Assembly: GCA_038251885.1 (NCBI GenBank)
Contig: JBBSAX010000174.1
Location: 1-11,431, forward strand
Length of the DNA: 11,431 nt
Source: JAHCHG01 sp038251885
GTDB taxonomy: Bacteria > Acidobacteriota > Blastocatellia > Pyrinomonadales > Pyrinomonadaceae
Direction of reading: 5' to 3'
Positions 7,621 to 11,431 of the stretch are shown one piece after another. The translations under genes and the position numbers were made by a program. Every line of letters starts with the position of its first letter. Position 1 is the first letter of the stretch. The notes beneath the pieces were generated by a model. It made no database searches. It had not been told where the DNA came from and was given only the letters and a program-made list of their open reading frames with translations.

Positions 7621-9903
7621 TTACTTATTACAAACCAACCGAAAACCTACATTTTTATTAACGTCCGCTTGTTCTAAAATTTCACGATAAGTCGAGTTTA
7701 TAGCTTTATCTCCTTGAGAAGGAGTGATTGCTCCGCCTCCACGAACCATAAAATATCCATCCTTTTTCAAAATTCCCTGACTTCCCGGATAAACTCCGGC
7801 TTTTGAACTCGTCCATTCCCAAACATTTCCGATTAAATCCTGAACTCCCCATTGATTTGCACCTTTTTTAGAACCAACGGGTAAAACATTACCGTTTGAG
7901 CGGTCAAGAACTGCCATTTCATCTTCAAATTTATCTCCCCATGGAAAGAGATTGTTTTTACTGCCGTTTCGCGCCGCATATTCCCATTCTTCCTCGTTCG
8001 GAAGTCGGCATTCCATTGAATCTTTTTCAGAACGCCATTTAGCGAAGGCTTCGGCATCGGCATGAGAAACGAAACTTACGGGAAACATCTCTTGCCCACT
8101 GACGGGTTTTTTATTAACAAAATGCGCGGGCGGAACATATCCGGCTTGAGTAATAAATTGCTCATATTCGGCATTAGTTACTTCGGTTTTATACATCACG
8201 AATGGTTTTACCGTAACCTCGTGTTCGGGCTTTTCAAGGTCTCTGCCTTCATTATTTCCCATCATAAAAGTTCCGCCCGGAATTTCGATCAACTCTGCTT
8301 TAATTTCCTTCACAGGAGTTGGTGAAGTTTCCGCTGTTTGCGTTGGTGTCGGTTTAGTTGTTCCAAATAACCCACCCATATATGCTCCGCCAGCCCCAAT
8401 TAAACCAAGTGCGAATAAACCGAAAATTCCAATAACTCCCAACACCAAAGGCGAAAAAAAAGATTTTTTCGGTGCCATCGAATCGGCATACATACTTTGT
8501 TGTGAAGTTTGATAATTTTGATCTCCGGTATTTTGTGTGTTTTGCTGTCCGGTATTTTGAAAAGTATTTTGTGCCGCCTGCGTTGCATAAAAATCTTGTT
8601 GAGTAGCATTCGGCATTGATTGCTGGAATCCCGACATTGATTGCTCGGACAAGGGAATCGCCGTGTTAAGTGGTCGCGGAATTGCCAAAGTATCTTTTTT
8701 GAGTTGAGCAACCAGTTCCTTTGGTGCATCATTCAAAACAAATTCTGTTTCCCAATCGAAAAAACCGTCATTTCTAACCCTAATATGATGTTTTCCGACA
8801 TTGACCTTATTCAAAATAATCCAGCCGTCCGCGCCGCTTACACCAATCGCAATATCATCAATAATTACACTCGACTGCGCTGGAATCGTTAAAACCTGCA
8901 AAGTGCTGGTCAGAGTTTGTGAATCAGTCGTATAAGTAATGCTTGAAGCACTCGAATTTAACGGACTGCCGATTGCTTCACTCAATTCTTCAATAAATTG
9001 TTCGACTGTCTGAGTCCGGGTTTTTCTGTCTTTTTCGAGTGCGTGGCGCACCGCTTTTTCGACTTGCGGGCTAATATCCAAACCGAGCGAGGCAAAGGTC
9101 GGCGGAAAATCGGAAATATGTTTTTTCATAATCGCCGGAATTGACGAACCTTTAAATGGCACATCACCCGACAGCATTTGATAAAACATTATGCCCAAAC
9201 TGTAAATATCAGAAGTCGCGTCCGGTTCTTCGTCCGCCCATTGTTCGGGAGCCATATAAAACGGCGAACCCATTAATCCTGTCGTTTGCGCTTGAATAAA
9301 TGAACCGAGAAGTTCGCCCGATTTGATTTTTGCCAAACCGAAATCAAGAATTTTCACAGCTTCCGACATTTTCGGAGTGTCTTTGACGATCATTACGTTC
9401 AAAGGTTTTAAATCCCTGTGAACAATTCCCTGTTTATGAGCGACACTGATTCCGGCAGCAATTGCCGCCATCAATTCGAGAGCTTTTTCGGGTGAGAGTT
9501 TCCCTTCGCGTTCGAGCAAATCGTGCAAGGCTTCGCCCTCGACATATTCCATTACCAAAAACGGCATTGTCCCTTGCGCGACTCCATAATCTGAAACGCC
9601 GACGACGTTTTGATGGCGAATCGCCGCCGCCGCAAGAGCTTCCTGTCTGAATCTTGTCACAAGTTGCGGGTCGTTTCCGACCAAATCCGGCAAAATAACT
9701 TTGATGGCGTGCAAAGTTTTTAGATAAGCGTGCCGCGCCTTATACACAACACCCATTCCGCCTTGCCCCAAACGGCATTCGAGATGATATTTTCCTTCTA
9801 AGACCGGCTCGCCGCTAATCGAATGATAAGTCGGCATCCCGTCATTAGGACAAGTATTGACATCATCGGTAAAGCAATTTTTGCAAAGTTGACACTCTTT
9901 CAT
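7621..9903 (-). CDS. Transmembrane Ser/Thr protein kinase with zinc-ribbon-like N-terminus, PEGA-like domain and FGE-sulfatase-like domain
   Basis: This is a 760-aa Hanks-type (PknB-like) kinase. Cys4, Cys7, Cys10 and Cys18 form a zinc-ribbon-like start. The kinase domain spans about 38-310, with Gly-rich loop GQGGMG (46-51), catalytic Lys68, helix-C Glu88, HRDLKPLN (Asp164, Asn169), DFG (187-189) and APE (218-220). All catalytic residues are present. A PEGA-like beta domain follows (about 335-402), then a Gln/Asn/Thr-rich linker (about 420-475) and one membrane span (about 484-513). A formylglycine-generating-enzyme/sulfatase-modifying-factor fold occupies about 535-758 (IPGGTFMMGN, NVWEWTSS, VRGGG, NVGFRLV). 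That last domain lacks the paired catalytic Cys of true FGEs, so it is probably a sensing or binding domain outside the membrane. The kinase is first in the likely operon with the TPR and 726-aa genes. Its targets are unknown; the downstream triple-FHA transporter is a plausible phospho-partner. The ATG at 9903 is fixed by the Cys motif; no Shine-Dalgarno sequence is obvious. Confidence 0.95.
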   Translation of the reverse strand: MKECQLCKNCFTDDVNTCPNDGMPTYHSISGEPVLEGKYHLECRLGQGGMGVVYKARHAYLKTLHAIKVILPDLVGNDPQLVTRFRQEALAAAAIRHQNVVGVSDYGVAQGTMPFLVMEYVEGEALHDLLEREGKLSPEKALELMAAIAAGISVAHKQGIVHRDLKPLNVMIVKDTPKMSEAVKILDFGLAKIKSGELLGSFIQAQTTGLMGSPFYMAPEQWADEEPDATSDIYSLGIMFYQMLSGDVPFKGSSIPAIMKKHISDFPPTFASLGLDISPQVEKAVRHALEKDRKTRTQTVEQFIEELSEAIGSPLNSSASSITYTTDSQTLTSTLQVLTIPAQSSVIIDDIAIGVSGADGWIILNKVNVGKHHIRVRNDGFFDWETEFVLNDAPKELVAQLKKDTLAIPRPLNTAIPLSEQSMSGFQQSMPNATQQDFYATQAAQNTFQNTGQQNTQNTGDQNYQTSQQSMYADSMAPKKSFFSPLVLGVIGIFGLFALGLIGAGGAYMGGLFGTTKPTPTQTAETSPTPVKEIKAELIEIPGGTFMMGNNEGRDLEKPEHEVTVKPFVMYKTEVTNAEYEQFITQAGYVPPAHFVNKKPVSGQEMFPVSFVSHADAEAFAKWRSEKDSMECRLPNEEEWEYAARNGSKNNLFPWGDKFEDEMAVLDRSNGNVLPVGSKKGANQWGVQDLIGNVWEWTSSKAGVYPGSQGILKKDGYFMVRGGGAITPSQGDKAINSTYREILEQADVNKNVGFRLVCNK

Positions 9904-10036
9904 TTTGATTTAAGAATAATTACGGATAAAACATTCAGAAGACATATACACTATTTTCAAGACAAAGTGCTTCACATATAAGTTTTTTAATTTTAACATA
10001 TTTAATATTAATCGGTTAAGGGATTCCAATCAAGGA

Positions 10037-10060
10037 TTAAATATTTTTCAAAATATTTAA
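10037..10060. repeat. Perfect 11-bp-arm AT-only inverted repeat
   Basis: TTAAATATTTT (10037-10047) and AAAATATTTAA (10050-10060) are perfect reverse complements separated by 2 nt. It lies about 135 bp upstream of the kinase ATG. The size and symmetry would suit a dimeric DNA-binding regulator, but base composition here is so AT-rich that a chance palindrome is possible. It is not followed by a T-run on the minus strand, so terminator function is unlikely in that direction. Confidence 0.45.
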
Positions 10061-10072
10061 ATATTATTCAAT

Positions 10073-10113
10073 AAAAAAATACGCGAACTGCTCACAAAAA
10101 ACAATCCGCAGTT
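10073..10113 (-). terminator. Weak candidate terminator after the right-edge TPR gene
   Basis: Read on the minus strand, AACTGC (10113-10108) pairs with GCAGTT (10091-10086) around a 16-nt loop. Seven T residues follow at 10079-10073, six bases after the stem. The stem is short, the loop long and the spacing to the T-run loose. It lies about 125 nt past the stop codon. This is a possibility only. Confidence 0.3.
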
Positions 10114-10237
10114 TGAAATCAGCATAAAAATTTAATTTTACTCAAATGGATTAATTCGACGCTCTTAATTTTTTATAATACGAATCATCACTCAAGCGGT
10201 CAAAGTTGAACCCGTTCATCTGATGCAATTTATCAAA

Positions 10238-11431
10238 TCATTCGGGCAATTTCATACGCTTTAGTAAATCTTTATATCGCGGATCGGAACGCAATGGCGC
10301 AAAAACCGTGTAAGGTTTAAGCAAAACCATTTCGGCACTGTGATCATTATAAGCTTTTTCTAAATATTTAAAGGCTTCATCTTTTTCTCCCAGTAAAGTA
10401 TAAAATACTGCCGGAGTTATGAATGAAATTTTTTCGCCTCGTTTTTCTTTTGCGAGAATCTCATTTAAATTCTTTCGCCAAATTGCTTTTAATCCATTTG
10501 TTGAAGCTGTTTGCCGATATTCGACAATCTTCTCCGCCGATTCTCCGTTTAATTCCAAAAACTTTGAATAATCTTCGATTGAAGCAGATTCATTGCCTAA
10601 AACTTGATAGGCAATTGACCTCTCTCTGTATGTATAGACGGAATTCGGGTCTAATTCTAGTGTTTTTTTCCATTGATCAAAGGCTTCGTCAGTGCGGTTT
10701 GCAACAAATAGCATATTGGCTTCATCCGTATTGACAATAAGATTGAGCGGGTCTAACTCTTTGGCACGTCTGATGGAAGCAATGGCTTCGTCATTTCTTC
10801 CCAATGTTAGATAGAATGAAGCCTGAACGTGATGTGCGCGGGCGTAGCGCGGATTGAGTTCGATGGCGCGATGCAGTTCGCTTTCCGATTCCGACCATTT
10901 CCAATCAAGTAAATAAACACTAGCTAACGCCGTATGTGCTTCCGCCAACGAATCGTCCAATTCGATAGCTGTTCGTGCCGCTTTTTCAGCTTTCGGCAAA
11001 ACTTCTTTTGAGTCAAATGGAACATACCAGATACCCTGCAAATAACTTTCCGCCAAACCCGCGTAGGCAAGCGCGTATTTGGAATCGAGATTTAACGCCT
11101 GATTATAAAATTCAATGCTTTTTTTAATTCCTTCGCCCGTGCGTTTGTTCCATTGAAAACGACCTTTTAGATATGATTGATAAGCATTGGAGTTATTCGT
11201 GTTTTGTCTTGGCAAAGCGTCGCAAAGTTCTCGACGCAATTCGATGGCGATGTTACAGGAAATCGTATCTTGAAGTTCGTAAGCATATACAATCGGTTTC
11301 ACAAAATCTTGACTTGTCCACAGAACACTCCCGTCTTTGGTGCTGATGAGCCGCACATTTACGCTTAACAAATCGCTTTTCTTTTGGAGGCTTCCTTCCA
11401 AAAGCGCGTCAACATTTAATTTTCTTCCGAC
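10238..11431 (-). CDS. TPR-repeat protein with TolB/FlgO-like segment, 5' end beyond window
   Basis: The frame is open to the window edge, giving 397 visible C-terminal codons. An apparent start at 11401 is a TTG inside the conserved stretch VGRKLNVDALLEGSLQKK, so it is not the true start. The first 60 residues (LNVDALLEGSL, then VNVRLISTKDGSVLWTSQDF) match the TolB/FlgO-like module common before TPRs in Acidobacteriota regulators and adenylate-cyclase-type proteins. About five TPRs follow (for example YALAYAGLAESYL, EAHTALASVYLLDWKWSESESEL). The C-terminus APLRSDPRYKDLLKRMKLP is the usual ending of this group. In such proteins the missing N-terminus is often a CadC-like winged helix or a Ser/Thr kinase domain plus a membrane span; which applies here cannot be seen. 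A 334-bp gap and a candidate terminator separate it from the kinase operon. Confidence 0.88.
   Translation of the reverse strand, partial: VGRKLNVDALLEGSLQKKSDLLSVNVRLISTKDGSVLWTSQDFVKPIVYAYELQDTISCNIAIELRRELCDALPRQNTNNSNAYQSYLKGRFQWNKRTGEGIKKSIEFYNQALNLDSKYALAYAGLAESYLQGIWYVPFDSKEVLPKAEKAARTAIELDDSLAEAHTALASVYLLDWKWSESESELHRAIELNPRYARAHHVQASFYLTLGRNDEAIASIRRAKELDPLNLIVNTDEANMLFVANRTDEAFDQWKKTLELDPNSVYTYRERSIAYQVLGNESASIEDYSKFLELNGESAEKIVEYRQTASTNGLKAIWRKNLNEILAKEKRGEKISFITPAVFYTLLGEKDEAFKYLEKAYNDHSAEMVLLKPYTVFAPLRSDPRYKDLLKRMKLPE

Larger units (their letters stand above)
9904..10237. other. AT-rich intergenic region upstream of the kinase operon
   Basis: This 334-bp gap separates the stop codon of the right-edge TPR gene from the kinase ATG. 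I see no credible gene in it on either strand. It should hold the end of the upstream transcript and the promoter of the kinase operon. It contains a weak hairpin followed by a T-run and a perfect AT-only palindrome (both listed separately). On the minus strand TATATG and TTAAAAT elements lie near the kinase, but none has a well-spaced TTGACA-like partner, so no promoter can be assigned. Confidence 0.6.

Noticed and set aside
8400..8732. Second minus-strand open frame of 110 codons inside the kinase gene
   Set aside because: It overlaps the Gln-rich linker and membrane span of the kinase in another frame. The kinase frame has clear domains on both sides, so this is a shadow, not a frameshifted gene.
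9942..10001. Three ACATAT hexamers (9942, 9974, 9996) spaced 32 and 22 bp, near whole helical turns, upstream of the kinase
   Set aside because: A 6-bp AT-rich word recurring in a very AT-rich region is weak evidence, and flanking bases are not shared between copies.
11399..11401. Apparent start codon of the right-edge TPR gene
   Set aside because: It is a TTG (Leu) within a conserved motif, and the frame stays open through ten further codons to the window edge, so the gene is truncated by the window rather than starting here.

Overview
The window is one side of an AT-rich bacterial chromosome segment. All six supported genes lie on the minus strand and read from high to low coordinate. The combination suggests an Acidobacteriota bacterium, perhaps of the Blastocatellia/Pyrinomonadales type: a Ser/Thr kinase with an N-terminal zinc-ribbon-like motif, a PEGA-like domain and a C-terminal FGE-sulfatase-like domain; a TolB/FlgO-like plus TPR protein; a triple-FHA ABCG-type transporter; and Asn-rich 'NxNxNVN' linkers after a membrane segment. 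This placement is inferred from protein style only, because no rRNA or marker gene is present.

In transcription order, the right edge holds the C-terminal 397 codons of a TPR protein that runs out of the window (10238-11431). A 334-bp AT-rich gap follows (9904-10237), with a weak candidate terminator and a perfect AT-only palindrome. Next comes a likely three-gene operon: a transmembrane Ser/Thr kinase (7621-9903), an exported TPR protein with a very basic linker (6252-7595), and an unfamiliar 726-aa membrane protein (4015-6195). That last protein has a zinc-ribbon-like start, a long acidic repeat region, one membrane span and a possible PsbP/Mog1-like C-terminal domain. The operon ends at a convincing Rho-independent terminator (3947-3983). 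A second two-gene unit follows: a 1047-aa protein with three FHA domains, an ABC ATPase and an ABC-2 membrane domain (751-3894), and a TlpA/ResA-like thioredoxin lipoprotein (124-738) with its ribosome binding site in the 12-bp gap. The last 123 bases hold nested inverted repeats and no gene.

The genes can be read as an envelope phospho-signalling locus. The kinase would phosphorylate Ser/Thr targets in the cytoplasm. The FHA domains of the transporter are phosphothreonine readers and so are natural partners, as for PknF and the double-FHA ABC transporter Rv1747 in Mycobacterium tuberculosis. The 726-aa protein shares the kinase's type of N-terminal Cys motif and could be a substrate or scaffold. 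No direct link between these proteins is proven by the sequence. The least described parts are the 726-aa protein and the whole kinase/TPR/726-aa operon next to a triple-FHA transporter.
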